A DNA stretch of 64,000 bases, taken from Salarias fasciatus (lineage: Eukaryota > Chordata > Actinopteri > Blenniiformes > Blenniidae). Positions 34,200 to 47,202 of the stretch are shown here, piece by piece. The DNA lies in assembly GCF_902148845.1 (NCBI RefSeq), contig NW_021941230.1, positions 15,215,797-15,279,796 of the forward strand. Direction: 5' to 3'. Positions within the stretch are counted from its first letter, which is position 1; each line of letters begins with the position of its first letter. The notes beneath the pieces are model-generated. The model was given only the letters and a program-made list of their open reading frames with translations, was not told the origin of the DNA and ran no database searches. Both the position numbers and the translations under genes were made by a program.

Positions 34200-35134
34200 C
34201 CCAGAAAAAAAAGAGACTGGATGCTGAGAAGAAAAACACAACTCTAAATGCGTGTTATTGTTTTTCCTGAGTAATCCTCTCAGTCTCTCCATGTTTTCTG
34301 CCTCGGGGTCCTTATGCCGAACAGAGCTCCTCTTATTACTGCCCGACTTAAAGACAGCAGAGAGAGGAAAGGTAAACACGAGGTGCCTCAGGTTCTCTGT
34401 CTGACTCCTGATCTTCCAGCCAATAACATGTAAGTCTCTTACGCAAAAGGCATCAGGATTCTCAACATCTGGGCCAAGAGTGAGAGACCAACACAAGTCC
34501 ACACGTTTCTGTTCGGTTGGGATCCGAGCTCAGTTCTGAAACAGATGAACGTTTCTCGAACGGATCCGAAAGACGTTGAAAATCAGAGACAATCTTAACA
34601 CTGACAAGGCGGGGTTTCCAGTTAAAGACTGGTCAGATCTGTCCCAGACATGTCATGAGCGATCAGCTGGAGCTGCAGACGGGTTTGTTTCCAGTCATGG
34701 CAGCAGGTGGACCGGGGAGGCGTGAGAACACACAGGCTTCGACTCAACTCATCTCCAGGGACGAACTGTCATCAGGAGGATCACCTCAGCTCTGCGTCAA
34801 GTTCAGACAGAGTTGACGCCGTGTTAGCAGTTGCTTGGAGGGGGGGCTGAGGCCTATTTTTCTTGTTCTTGGTGTTGACTCTGGGAAACTTCAGTGTTTA
34901 TTCTATAAAACAAACAGCGGGGAATCGAAAGCCAGCCGCTCCTCCTCAAATTCCAGGTAAGTCAGAACTAAAAAACTCCAACATTCCTCCTCTAATCCTG
35001 CTTTACTCTGCTCCATGTCGAGCTCAGAGTTTCCTGAGAGCTCCAGGCTCTAATAAAGTTGGACTCCTCCTCGCTCCAAAGGTCCCACCGCCTGAAAGAA
35101 AAGAGGAGGAAGCCAGACGAGGAGCAGCGAGGGG
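34200..35134. other. Intergenic: upstream of the C1orf115 homologue
   Basis: No gene recognised. GA-rich DNA from about 35060 is likely 5' UTR of the next gene. The ORF at 34863-35243 overlaps it in another frame and is not supported. Confidence 0.5.
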
Positions 35135-36340
35135 ATGGGAGCGCCAGACCAGGAGGGGAGAGCTCCGTCTGCAGACTCCAGACCACCGAAAACCTCCAAA
35201 GAAGTCTATTTCGCCGTGCTGCCGGACAAATACGAGCCTCTGATCGAGGAGGTGGAGGAGGAGACGGCAGAGGACAGGAAGAGGAGGAAGGAGGAGAAGA
35301 AGGAGAGGAAGAAGAAGAAATACAAGAAGTACCGGAAGGTAGGAGGATTCCTCTGCAGACGCTAAACTCCTGCAGCGCCTTCACTCGTCCAGCTGATGCT
35401 GAAGTAGCTTCAGTCAAATGGAATATTCCTCCGAATAAACCAATTTCTTTTTTGCGTTTTCTGTGACGATAGTGCAAAAACATGAATGGCAAAAAATTCC
35501 AACAGCTAAATAAAATAAAAACACAAATAAAATGTAATTATTTAAACTGATTGATAAAGATTAAATACACAATAAATAATTTTTAAAAAATCAAAATGTA
35601 TTTTGTATTGACACAAATGATTCATTTAAACGCCTGAGGTTATTCAAATTTAATTAAAAAAGTCCCTACAACAAAAGTTTAAGTATGGAATGTGCACAAA
35701 TATATTCTAAATCCCACATTTAGAGCATATTTGCATGTCTTTGTGTTCTCCAAATATATTTCCCAATCTTAAAGAAAAAAAAAGCATTACTGCATTTATT
35801 AAAATACAAAAAAATATATATAAGAAGGTAAATTTCCAATGATTGACACTGATTCACTGAAGTATGTTTGAAAAATGAATTATTTTGAGAACGAACAGCG
35901 GCCATATCGTGTGAATTATCCACAAACTTCAAAATGAAAATCCAAACTTCCGGGCAGAATGTTTAGCGGATAAACAGACGAGGTGACATGAGGCGAAGGT
36001 TTGTGTTGATGAGTGGAGTTCCTGTTGTCAAACATTGACTCTGCTGCCGGAGTTTGACCTTCGAACCCTCACGTTGTCGTCTAATGAACTCTGATAAACA
36101 AAACTTTCTTTCACTGCTGAGCAGAAACCAACTGTGTTTGCTGATCAACAATGATGGTGATGATGATGATGGTGGTGCTCTTCCTCTGTGCTGCAGAATG
36201 TGGGCAAGGCGCTGCGCTTCAGCTGGCGCTGCCTGCTGGCCGGCCTGCAGAGCATGACCAGCGTTTACGCCGCGCCGCCTTCCGCCGTCGCCACGGCGTT
36301 CACGGGGGTCTGGCCTCACGGCGGCAGCAGCAAGGCATGA
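35135..36340 (+). CDS. C1orf115: C1orf115 homologue (small basic membrane-associated protein)
   Basis: Two exons, 35135-35338 and 36197-36340, join in phase 0 to give about 115 residues (human C1orf115 is 142). Exon 1 has VYFAVLPDKYEPLIEEVEEE, matching the human core VHFALLPERYEPL, followed by a long Lys/Glu/Arg run ending KKYKKYRK. Exon 2 opens NVGKALRF, continues CLLAGLQSMTSVYAAP (human NVGKVI, VIGLQGFAAAYSAP) and ends GGSSKA. The second half is hydrophobic enough to act as a membrane or amphipathic segment. In human cells the gene is also called RDD1 and has been linked to drug sensitivity; no biochemical activity can be read from the sequence. The ATG at 35135 has a purine at -3. Upstream in-frame sequence could extend the N-terminus. 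Confidence 0.85.
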
Positions 36341-36461
36341 TGGGACACCGCAAGACCGAGCAAAGCCTCCGGACACTTCCAGAATTTTGTGTTTACGTAG
36401 AGTTTGTACATTTTTCTTCAGCGTGTTTGTAAAAGTGAGAAAGTGTTGACTGGGTTCATCA

Positions 36462-36467
36462 AATAAA
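36462..36467 (+). promoter_or_regulatory. Poly(A) signal of the C1orf115 homologue
   Basis: AATAAA 122 bases past the stop, giving a short 3' UTR. Confidence 0.7.
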
Positions 36468-37250
36468 TGTGACAAAAACGCCATGTCTCTCTTTCATTTC
36501 CTGCATTCTTCGTTGATCCCCTTCAGGAAATGGCTTCTTTACATGAAACCCGTCCTATTCATAGCCAACACTGCAGTACAGGGAGCAGCGGGGTCAAAGG
36601 TCACGATCGGGGAGCCACAGCAGCGCTCTGCCTGCTGTGAGATTCAAACTTAGAAGGCCACTTCTCTAACCTCCTAGGCTCTTCTGCCTCTTCAATGTTT
36701 CCATGTTTTTGTCATTTTATTTTAACTTTTCCTCGTCACTCGCTTTTTTCTGTCCGTTCTCACCCTCTGCTTTCCTCCTTACTTCTGTTCTTGCCGACCC
36801 ACTTTGTTCCTTTACTTATCTGGACTCCTTCTATGACCATTCCATTTTTTTTAATGTCCTCTATTTCTCCGTTCTTCACATTTACTTCCACCCCTTCAGT
36901 CTCTCAGTATCTTTACGTCATTTCCTTTATTTTGTCCCCTTAGTCTTTCCTGTCTTCCGTCCTGCCTTGCTCAGAGGCCAGTCTTCTGTCCTTCACTCCA
37001 CTCTCAGGTGTGCGGCCATGCCTCCTCTGACCAGCAGGGGCCGCTGTGGCCCCGGCGCCGGGCCAGTCCCCTCCTTCAGGCCCTAAAGAGGAGTGAAAGG
37101 CGGAGAAACAGGTCGAAGTTGTTTCTGGATGTTGGTAAATGATCCCCCCGCTGACAGTTGCAGCTGTTCGCTTCTCATATCAACAAAAACAGCACGAGGA
37201 GCGACATCTCTTCCCTCGCCGGAGCTGCACGTCTCGGACCTGGAGCCAGG
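36468..37250. other. Intergenic: upstream of the SLC22-like gene
   Basis: A pyrimidine-rich stretch (about 36690-36970) produces overlapping plus-strand ORFs with no recognisable protein. The 200 bases before 37251 are GC-richer and probably contain the promoter and 5' UTR of the transporter gene. Confidence 0.5.
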
Positions 37251-39845
37251 ATGAAGCGGCTCGCCCCGGACCTCAGACCGGCCTCCGTGTCCCCGCTGCA
37301 GCTCTCCGTCTACTGCCGCCTCTCCCTCATCTTCTTCTTCACCCCCTTCCTCTTCTTCCTCGACGTCTTCGCGGCCGCGGTCACCGCCGAGACGTGTCGC
37401 CATGACAACGGCACCGGTTCCGCCGCGGCGGGGAACCAATCAGAGGCCGAGGAAGTTTCGGAGGACGACGCTGATTGGTGGAGGTCGGAGGGCGGGAACC
37501 AAAACGTGAGTGACGGAATGTTGGTAATTAATAAACAATATGTAGAAATAATAATCACAGTTATTAGACTTTCCATATTTATTGATATAGAGAATTGGTT
37601 CTAAATTACTGCATCCAATAAAATATTTGATGATTTGTGTACATTTTAGCTTTATGTATATATATATTTTTTGTAGTTTTCTGTCACAGAGCAGGATAAA
37701 GGGTGAAATGAGGGCTATTTTAACAGACAGGTTTCTCATTAACATGGCGTTAATATAATACCAGAAAGATGCGACAGGCTCAGTTTTCTTCCAGTGAAAG
37801 ACAAACTTAGAGTGCATGTGTCTGCCACGATCTCCATTCAGTTCAGGGGAGAATTTAGTGACTCCATAAGTAATACAACTTGGTCCCTGTTGTTGATTTC
37901 TTCCATTTTAGTCAATAATTAATCTGTTATGTAAAACATGCTTCACGTGCTCGTCTGGGCATAGTTTGGTGTGAGGTTTAAAACAACAACTAATGTGTTA
38001 AAAGAAATGCGTGTGAACAGATCTAACATGAGGTTTTGAAAGCAAAGGAAAAAAATGCTAAACTCAATCCAAAAAAATTAAGATGTTTTTACAGAAAAAA
38101 AACTAATGAAATGATTGCATGTGATCTTTATATCAGAATTACAGGTAACCAAGTATATTTCTGATGAAAATGCTGACATTTTCAATTTTCAGTGACTCAT
38201 CATCACTTACAAAACAACTTTTTACCTCAAGGTTCCCCCTAAATGTATGAAACAGTTTTGATAGATTCCCCCAAGAAGTTATAATTTCATGGAAAATTAA
38301 AAATTTATGATCAGTTTTTGAAGGACGACACAACTTTAACTCAGGAGACATCTTTTGAGTTTCACACAAAAATATGACCAATTGTGCAAAATTCATTTAA
38401 AGTACACCACCACGGCCCTCTTTGTCAACATTTTTAAGCAGTTGCATACTCCAGAGAGTTAATAAGATGTGGCAGAAGACTACAAAAGGCCAAGAGGAAA
38501 ACAATGGAGAAAATTGGGTTCATTTAGCTACAGAAACAGATAAATATCAACCACCACTGACATTGCTAGCTATACCCTGTTTTTGTTCATTCCTCTCACA
38601 TATCAATTTATTCTATTATCATCACTGTTATTTTTAATCCTTTTTTTAATTTATGGTCCTTATTAAGCTCAATGATGTTGGGAATATGGTTCTCCTGTTC
38701 CTTGCTTCCTCTTTTTTTAAGCTATGTAAGGTATGTCTGTATTTCTGGGGGTTTATCTCTGTAGCTGTTAACAGCCTCTTCAAGCAAAAAGGAGGTGGAG
38801 GTGGTCAAACTTACTGCATACCCCTGGAAGGGGATTATAAAATATGCTGTGTGCTAGAATGTTGTACATCTGTGTACTCACTGACTGGTGTGTGTGTGTG
38901 TGTGTGTGTGTGTGATGGCTAAGGCTACACATTAAGCCTGAGGGTGAAGCCATTCACACTCAGGCTGACTTGTTAAGTAACAGACAGCCCCACCCCAGAC
39001 ATTTCACATCACACCACACAAGTTATTTGCTTTAGAATTAATCTATTTTCTTGGTCTTTCACTATTTAAATGGAGTGCAAACATTTACACACTGAAAGAC
39101 AACTTTAATTACATTTTCTGTTTGTTTTAATTATGCTAGCTTATGACTTTCCCTGCCGGTGGGAGGTTCCATCCTGGAGTGGCAAAAGGTGTGGCAAAGG
39201 ACCAGAGACTCTTTATGCCAAAGGCCACAAATAAAACAATAAAAAAAAAGGAATATTTTTCCAACAAACTTCTGTTTTTTCCTCTTTGCCGGTCGGCTCG
39301 GTCTCTAACAAATGGTGTTGGAGGTGCGATCATCCAGTGGAGGAAAGGGTTTTTTTTTTTTCTTCTTCTCTCGTCAATGTCCACCTAGCATAACAGCGAA
39401 TGAATCGCGGAGGAAGAAGTGGAAGGAAACCAGGAGGACATCCTACGGGCTCACATAGAGAAACAGGAGGCTTGTGAGGTCAAACAAAAGGAAGTAACCG
39501 CAAAACAGGAATATCGTTTTAAAGAGCTTCAGCATCAGTGTCAGCTCCTGCAGTCAGAACCATATCTGTAGTGCCAGATCCGGTGGTTGTAGAATCCCTC
39601 CCTCAAGGTTCAGAAGGTCAAACATCGACAACACATCTGTCTTACAGCCAAGCTGATACCAGAAAGCTGACTGTCATTCCAGCTGGCCAGTCTCACTCGC
39701 ACTATGAGCCTAGATTGGTAAAAATTAACTGATGATGATGACATTGGACACTTTTTGACAACATCTGAAAACATTGCTGTGGCCTGCCTGTGGCAGAATA
39801 CAGATCAGGCTTTTCCACTTAATCCCACTGAGATATATATATATG

Positions 39846-39895
<50 letters not shown>

Positions 39896-42800
39896 CACAT
39901 ATATATATATATATATATATTTATTTATTTATACATGGACTTTGATGACTCTCTCGATTGTCAACTAGTAAAATCAGCTATTTTCTCCAAGTACGACAGT
40001 AATCCTGAAACCAGCAGGCAGAGGTTCTGCTCCCGAGAAATGAATCCTGATGAAACACCTGTATGTAAGGCTCGAGGAAATAAACAGGGAGTGGATCCAA
40101 CCAAAAGGTAAAACAATCCAAAGGCGAGCACAAAACCACAGCACGCACCAAACAACATTTTCACTGCACAAGGATGTCACTCAGAATAGTAAAAGTTGCC
40201 CTCAGTGCCTTTCAAGGCTCCACTCCAGCCACTGCCAGTCACTGGAATCCCATTTGAGTGACTGGATACGGACATTATGGGACCAGTTTAAGGGAGTAAG
40301 GCTGATACATGCTGGTTATAACTGATTATGCGACAAAATAACCATAAGTCTTTCCACTCAAGTCCGTAAAAGCCAAATCCGTAGCTTTTTGTCCGGAGCA
40401 GTTTTCGGAGAAGGTGGGCTTCCTCTTTTGAATTACTAACTGATCAGGGAACTAATTTCATGTCCACTCTACTGAAACAGGAGTCCAAGCTACTGGGCAT
40501 AAGGAGTCTGAGGACGACGCCGTACCATCCTCAAACTGACCACCTGATGGAGCGTTTCAACCAGACCCTGAAGCAACGCTTCAGAAGTTCATCAGTGGGA
40601 TCAGTGGCTGCCATACCTTTAACCCCAAGCCTCTGCTGACCTCTCCCCACTTGAACTGTTACATGGGCGTGAAGTCCGGGGACCGCTTTCATTGCCAAGA
40701 GAGATTTGAGAGGGCGACCAGCGCAAGGGAAACGATAACAACCTTATGTTGTCCAGAGGAGAGAGCGATGGCAGAAGATGAATGGACTTGCCCAGTCACA
40801 CATGGCGGAGGCCCAACAAAAGCAGAGATCTGGTACGGTCAGTCAGTCTGGCAGAGATCCTTCAACCCAGGACAGAGAGTGCTCTTGCTCCTACCCAGTG
40901 ACGATCATAAGCTTCTGGCAATGTGGCAAGAACCATCTGAAATTATGAAGAAACTTGGTCCAACTACAGCCAGCTACCAACTCCAGGACTGTCACGGTCA
41001 AGTGAGGTGCTCCACAAATCTCCTGAAGGAGTGGGTGCAGCGACCTGAAAGGAAGCAAGTGTTGCTCATTAGGGATGGTACTGAAGACAAACAGCAGCAG
41101 GTGAGAGAAATGCGTCACTCGAAGGTGTTTTAGGAGAACCCTGAGAGAACAGATGTGGCGGAGCGTGACGTTGTTGTGAAGGAAGGCACATCTGTTAGAC
41201 AGCTTGGTTGGATTCTGGAACGTCTGCTAGCCTCCTTGAGAAAGGAGACTGACCTGATGCTGTCCCTGGGATCATCCAGACTTCCAAAAGTGAATGGTGT
41301 AACCACCGAAGAAAGACAGTTTCAGGTATTTGAATGCAGATTCCCTGTTTGATTCATGCTCTGCTCCAAGAAACGGTGATCTTCTGGAGCATTTGGGGAA
41401 AGCAAATACTTGACCACAGATCACCACAGATCTTTGCAAGGATTCTGGCAGGTTCCACTCACTGGACGATCCATTCAATTGACTGCTTTCAGGAGCCATG
41501 GGGGCCGTTTCAGTTCACGGTGACGCCATTTGGCATGCATGGAGCCCCAGCTACATTTCACAGACTCGTGGACTCTGTGCGTCTTCACTCATTTACACTT
41601 GGAACATCTGAAAGCTGTCTCTAATCGTCCCCGGGCTGTTTGGCTGACCGTCAACCCTTCAAAGTGCTATTTTGCTGCCAAAGAGGCAAAATACCTGGGC
41701 CACGTTATCAGGAACGGGGCAATAAAACCACAGGTTGATAAGATCCAGGCCACTGAATCTTGTCCTTTACCACAGACAAACCACGAGTTATGATTATCTC
41801 TGGGCATGGTTGGCTTTTACCATCATTTCACATATAAAAAAAAAATTAAATCAACAGGTGACTGATATGATAATGGGAGTCTGGTGAGGTTCACACGGTT
41901 TGCCAACAATGATTTCCTTTTTTTTTTTTTTTCACCACCGGAGGTTGGCGCTTGGTTGGGTTATTGCTTGTTTCCCCTCGTCTCTTTGGTTTAACCCAGC
42001 CACTGCAGAAACTCCCTCACAGTTCATTTTACGTGGTCAGTTTGTTACGTTAACACCGTGGTTGTGCGAGTTATTTTTGAGTTTTTTCTGGGGGGAAAAA
42101 AAAAAAACTTTATCCAACCAGCATCCATTTCTCTTGCTTTTCCTCTCTTCTCCGGACAGTGTGGCTGGACGGACTTGTTGCGTTACGGCCAGACTCTCTT
42201 CTCAGTGGGTCTGCTGCTGGGATCTCTGGTGGGCGGAGCTATCTCAGACAGGTAACACAAACACACCTCGGCTGCTGTTGTTGTTGTTGTTGTTGTGGCG
42301 ATGTCACACCGATACCTTGTCTGCAGGTACGGGAAGCGCCCGGTGCTGCTGGTGTGCGTGTGCGTGCACGCCGTGTGCGCCCTGGTGCCCGCCGTCCTCC
42401 CTCAGCTGCTCGTCTTCCTGGCGGTGCGCTGCGTGACGGGCGTCTGCTGCTGCTGCATCAACATCTGCGCCTTCAGTCTGGGTAAGAGAACACACACACA
42501 CACCGGTCACTTCAGTCGGTCGGTCCAATGTGAAGAGCAGAACGTGAATCCATCCCAGCTTCTCTAAGTTACAGAAAGACCCGAAACATTTTGAGAAACT
42601 TTTTACAAAAGAGAAGCTTCTCAGTCGGTTGTTTTTGGATTTAGTGGCTGACCTCTGCAAACCGAGTGGCCGCATGCTGACTTTGATTAGACATAATCTG
42701 AGCCAGCAGACTGATGATAATGACTCAGGATGGACTCCAGCAGCGTGCTGACCTCTGACCCCACTAAGCTCTGTGCAGACACTCCGAACATTTGTGTTTT

Positions 42801-44556
42801 TTTCCCCTTGCGTCTGAACACAAAGTTCAGCTGGAGTTTTCGACATAAGGCACGAAACACGTGAGGCACAACCTCACACATATCAGGGCTTCTTTTTTCT
42901 GACTGTGTACATATGGAATAATAAACAGAGCAGCTGTAAAAACAAACGGCTCACGCAGATAAACCACCACAAACTAAACAAAGAGACACAAAGTAAATAG
43001 AAAAACCTGGATAAAAACAAATAAGAGACAAAAAAAATGCTCAATATTACTACAATAACATAGTAAATCTTAGCTGAATTAAGACAACAAATGAGCTTCA
43101 GAACAGATACAGTGAAACGAAGTACCACCAGACACACAGAAAGATAAACAACACAGGCAAAGAGACAGAAAAACACCACAAACATGCAAAAATTGACTTA
43201 AATACCTCACAGATACACACAAAAAATGAGGACTGCAGTTTTAACAATAGATATGAACACAGAAAACCAGACACATCCACACAATCGCCCCACAAAGACA
43301 CACAGTGAAAGACTAAATCACATCAGCAAATTAACATTTAACAAAATTAACAGCAGCAGTTCTGAATCTCACCCGATGATGCGACGCCCTGCCGCCACCG
43401 CCCACTGATTGGTCGAGGTGATCAGGTGACCTGCGCTGTGTTGCAGCCGTGGAGTGGACGTCTCCCTCGGCTCGCCTGTGGCCGCCCGCCTTCCTGCCCT
43501 TCTGCTTCAGCCTGGGGACGATGGGCGGAGCCCCGCTGGCCTGGCTCAGCCCCACCTGGACGCGCCTGCACCTGGCGATGGCGGTGCCTCAGCTGGTGTG
43601 CCTGCCCCTCTACCTGTACGACTCCGCCCCTGCCCACCTGCTCCGCCCTCCCCCCCCTTCAGGAGGTGTTGACGTGTTTGTCTCCCCGCAGCGCCATCCC
43701 AGAGTCTCCCAGCTGGCTGCTGCTGAAGAGGAAGATGGACGTGTTGGATGGTTACCGTAGCAACAGCCCGGCAGATAAACAATGTGTCGACCTGGTAAAC
43801 AACACGAACAGGTGTGTTACTGTAAACAAACCTGCGCAGCGCCGTGACCGCACGGTGTGTGCGCGTCTGTGTGCAGCTGCTGGACTCGGCCTGGTCGGAC
43901 CTGCAGAAAGCCGCCGAGGCGCAGAAGGCGGAGACACCTGCAGGAGGCCACGCCCCCTGTGACATCGCACACCTGAGACACCCCACTGTGCTGCTGCGGC
44001 TGTTTATCATGAGCTATCTGAGGTACACACACCTTCACACCACGTCTAAATCATCCCCACGATGACACACATTTACAGAAACGTGTCCGTTTTCACTGCA
44101 TCGCATATTTTTTTCCCATCTTTTTTTTCGTTCTCTGCAGCGCCGCATCCGCTCTGACGTACTTCGGGATCTGCATGAACATCGGCTCGTTCGGCGTCGG
44201 CGTCTACTCCGCCCAGTTCTTCTCCGGCCTCTCGGAAGCTCCCTGCCTGCTGGTGCCGCTGATCGGCCTGGGGCGCCGGCCAATCAGCATGCTCGCCCTG
44301 CTGCTGAGCGGCGCCGCCTGCTTCGTGTCGCTGCTGCTGTCCAGATGCGACGGTGAGCCGAGGACGTCCAGCGCTTCAGAGCAGACCGGTGGATAATTAA
44401 TACAGCCTGGCGCAGACTGTAAATGATTAGTAACCAGTGCAGCCTTGTGCAGATTGTAAATGACTAATAATAATTAATCCAGACTGGTGTAAACCAGAAA
44501 CGGTGACGAGAGCTGATCCTGGTGACGGCTTGTCATGATGATGATAGGCTTTTATA

Positions 44557-44593
<37 letters not shown>

Positions 44594-45222
44594 GGTGCAG
44601 TGGCGCCAGTGCTGGTGATGACTTCAGCTCTGCTGGGAAAACTGTGTATCCTCGCCGCCACCTTCATCTCCACACTGTACTGCATTGAGCTGTTCCCCAC
44701 TGTGGTCAGGTAAACAACAACAACAACAACAACGATTCACGCACCATCGGAGAACACAACCGTGCAATGACTTGGCGTTTGTTCCTCAGGCAGCGCTGCA
44801 TCTCGCTGGTCAACCTCTGCTTCCGGCTCGGCTGCCTCGTCAACACCCTCGTGCCTCCGAGTCCCGGAGGAGCGATCTCATTGGCCGCCATGGTGGCGTA
44901 CAGCAGCGGACCAATCATAGGCTGCGCTCTGTGCCTGCTGCTGCCCGAGACCAGCCACATCCCACTTCCCGACTCCGTGGAGGACTGTGACCGGCAGCCC
45001 CGCCTACTGAGCATGCGCGCCCTCTGGAGGACAGGGTGAGATTGACAACTAACATTTTACATAAGTTTTTTTTTTTGTTTATTATTATTAATTCAACATT
45101 AATGACAAATAATGTTCTTGTTTATCAACAGATGTTTTTTTAGCAAGCTGATGAGCGCCGAGAGCAAGAAAACGCAGAAAGATGACAAGCAAACGCCGGA
45201 CACTCAAACGGGACTTATCTGA
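37251..45222 (+). CDS. SLC22-type major-facilitator transporter, divergent (SLC22A17/23/31 group likely)
   Basis: Ten exons fit in phase and give 525 residues, usual for SLC22: 37251-37505, 42160-42251, 42327-42481, 43447-43615, 43692-43794, 43877-44022, 44141-44352, 44601-44709, 44790-45035, 45132-45222. Exon 1 encodes TM1 ([17 protein letters not shown]) and a large extracellular loop with possible N-glycosylation sites (NGT, NQS). Exons 2-3 give TM2 and the MFS signature [15 protein letters not shown]. Exon 5 has [13 protein letters not shown], the SLC22 PESPRWL motif after TM6. Exons 7-9 carry the second half, with [10 protein letters not shown] and [16 protein letters not shown], the typical SLC22 EL-P-T-R and LPET blocks. 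Organic-ion substrates are expected from the family but cannot be read here. SLC22A31 is my best guess among relatives. Intron 1 (4.65 kb) contains a decayed Gypsy element. Confidence 0.85.
37506..39379. other. First part of SLC22-like intron 1, unassigned AT-rich DNA
   Basis: No gene seen. A (GT)n run lies at about 38890-38912. The stretch 38650-39310, with a TATA-like TTATAAAATA and a later CAAATAAAAC, could include an LTR of the Gypsy fossil, but no second copy was found to prove it. Confidence 0.4.
39380..41830 (+). mobile_element. Ty3/Gypsy LTR retrotransposon fossil (integrase upstream of RT, Gmr1-like order)
   Basis: A decayed Metaviridae-type element in the sense orientation of the host intron. 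Parts in order: a gag remnant (about 39380-39830), an integrase region (about 40170-41100, with [12 protein letters not shown] and TPYHPQTD) and a reverse-transcriptase remnant (about 41290-41830, with [19 protein letters not shown]). Integrase before reverse transcriptase is the reverse of the usual Gypsy order and matches the Gmr1 lineage known from fish. An AT dinucleotide expansion sits inside. Convincing paired LTRs were not found and the right end seems missing. It is broken by many changes, so probably old, and it is not expected to be active. Confidence 0.8.
39834..39932. repeat. (AT)n microsatellite
   Basis: About 100 bases of nearly pure AT dinucleotides with a few G and C interruptions, inside the Gypsy fossil. 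Confidence 0.95.
44561..44592. repeat. (GT)n microsatellite close to SLC22-like exon 8
   Basis: About 16 GT units ending nine bases before the exon at 44601, where the polypyrimidine tract would be. Confidence 0.9.
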
Positions 45223-45297
45223 ACTGAAACATTATTTGTACTGTATTTACTGTTGTTTTATTGTTTATATTTGTTTTATTTTTTTCTTAAATGTTGA

Positions 45298-45303
45298 AAT
45301 AAA
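45298..45303 (+). promoter_or_regulatory. Poly(A) signal of the SLC22-like gene
   Basis: AATAAA 76 bases past the stop codon. Confidence 0.75.
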
Positions 45304-47202
45304 GTCAGCTTTAATCTGTCTTTATTCTTCCTGGCCAACATTTACTCAGAAGTAGTCATACATTTAAGTAAGCCCTCTGCGGGCAGAGAGCGGTACTGCA
45401 GGATATGGTCAACAAAAAATAAAAGTATTTGGAACTGTCAACTATTGGGGATGAAAATTTCAATCTATTTTTAATCAGAGTCTGTATTTTCAAGAAATAA
45501 GATCCACTTTAGACTCCAATTAGCAAACTACTCATTTCTGTAAAATATTCTAATAAAAAAATAGAAAAACTATAACAAGCTTTCAAATATTTTAACTTAT
45601 GTGCAATATTATCTAAGTATGCTTCAAATTTCATTGGAAAGAAACCAAATTTTGTTTTTTTCTTCATTTTAAAGAAATAGAATTTAAAAATGTATTTTTG
45701 TTTGTACTCCCAAGAACAAACAGGAAACATAAAAATAAATATTAAATTGCTTTTGACTTCAAAATGCTGCTAAATCCAATATTATGTTCCAGATTCTGTG
45801 GAAATAACACAAAGCGTCAGAGGTTTTTTGGGGGGGTAAAACTGTCCGATCTGAATTGTAGAAATCACTATTTGTTCATAATTTGGAAGAATAAATACAG
45901 ATGAAGATGTGGATTGAATATACACAGAACAAGATCTCTAAAATCAGCACTAAAACAAATCATCCACTTTTACATTTAATTTATTTCAATCTTGCATACA
46001 GTTCCCCAAAACATGACTAAATTATTTAAAAAAAAAAAAAATAAAGATGGCAAAGCGATTTAAAAAATAATGATCAATACACACAAACTGATTGAAAAAG
46101 ATAATCTGAAGGATAACTGTAACAGAAGCTCTGAATACTGAGAAACAAAGAATGAAAAAAAATAAACATTTCTGCTGGTATTCAAGTGAGTCCATCCATC
46201 AAACGTCCTTCAACTCACTCAGAAAGTGCAACTTCAGCTCGTTTCAGGAGGGAAAATGTGTTCATTGCTCTCCGGCTCCATCACCAGCCCCAAGATTAGA
46301 ATATTCCCAATAAACCTTCAACAGAACAGGAAACCTAAAAGTCCAAGTTGTTTTTTTTTTTGTTTGTTTTTCTTCTTTTTTTTTTCCCCCCTTAAATCTA
46401 CAGACTTTTAACCGGTGAGTTACATAGAAAAGAAAACGCTCATCTCTGCTCAACCTGCACATCTTCATCAACAGAAATTACATTTGAAAGCGACTCTTGT
46501 TTTGTTTTAAGTGATTCTTTTTGGAGAGTGAGTCTGTGCAGATCAGCAGAAACTAAAACGAGTGTCAGCGCAAACGGCGATCGGTTCAATAGAGATGATT
46601 CAGAGTTGCAATGAAACCTGTAACAAATCCAGACACTTTCTCGTGGAAGTTGATCAGAAAACACTCGTACTGCCTGCAGGTAGACTCGTCGCAGCTTTAA
46701 GTAACCAGTACAAACCAGCTACCTGTAAACAAGCACTACTTGGTAGTGAACACTAGTAACCAACACCAATCAATCGTGTATCAACTACTATTATTAACCA
46801 GTGATGAGTGGTTACAGGTGAAGGCCACAGGAAGTAAATGGTGAAAGTGTGGACAGCACTGACCGGTCACACTCTGTGTGAACTCGTAGTGGCGAAACTA
46901 AAAAGTAATGAGCAGCAAAAGTCACCACTAAGTAAGTATCTGTTGTAACCACGACTAATCAGTTGTTCAAACTGCTCATGACCAATAGCGGGCTCTGATT
47001 AGTTGTGACCACTGGTCACCAAGGATAACTGATTCTAATTAACAGCGACGAGCAGCGGGACGAAGTTTGAAGTGTAAAATGATCCAAAAATCTGACTGAA
47101 TGAAACTTTTAAAAGCCCTAAAAAGACTGGTTTTGTGTGGAAAAACCTGCGGAGTGTTTGCTCTTCGGCTGCAGTTCCCCCTCCGGGGGACAGGGGGCGG
47201 AG
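45304..47202. other. Convergent 3' region between the SLC22-like gene and sh3yl1
   Basis: Two genes point at each other here. The part from about 45985 to 47202 is probably sh3yl1 3' UTR, rich in short A/T runs. No coding sequence is recognised. Confidence 0.5.
45980..45985 (-). promoter_or_regulatory. Candidate poly(A) signal of sh3yl1
   Basis: AATAAA on the minus strand about 1.2 kb past the sh3yl1 stop. Other A-rich sites are possible. Confidence 0.35.

Noticed and set aside
40651-41133. A 160-codon plus-strand ORF that could be taken for a host gene
   Set aside because: It reads as the downstream part of a Gypsy integrase region and belongs to the retrotransposon fossil.
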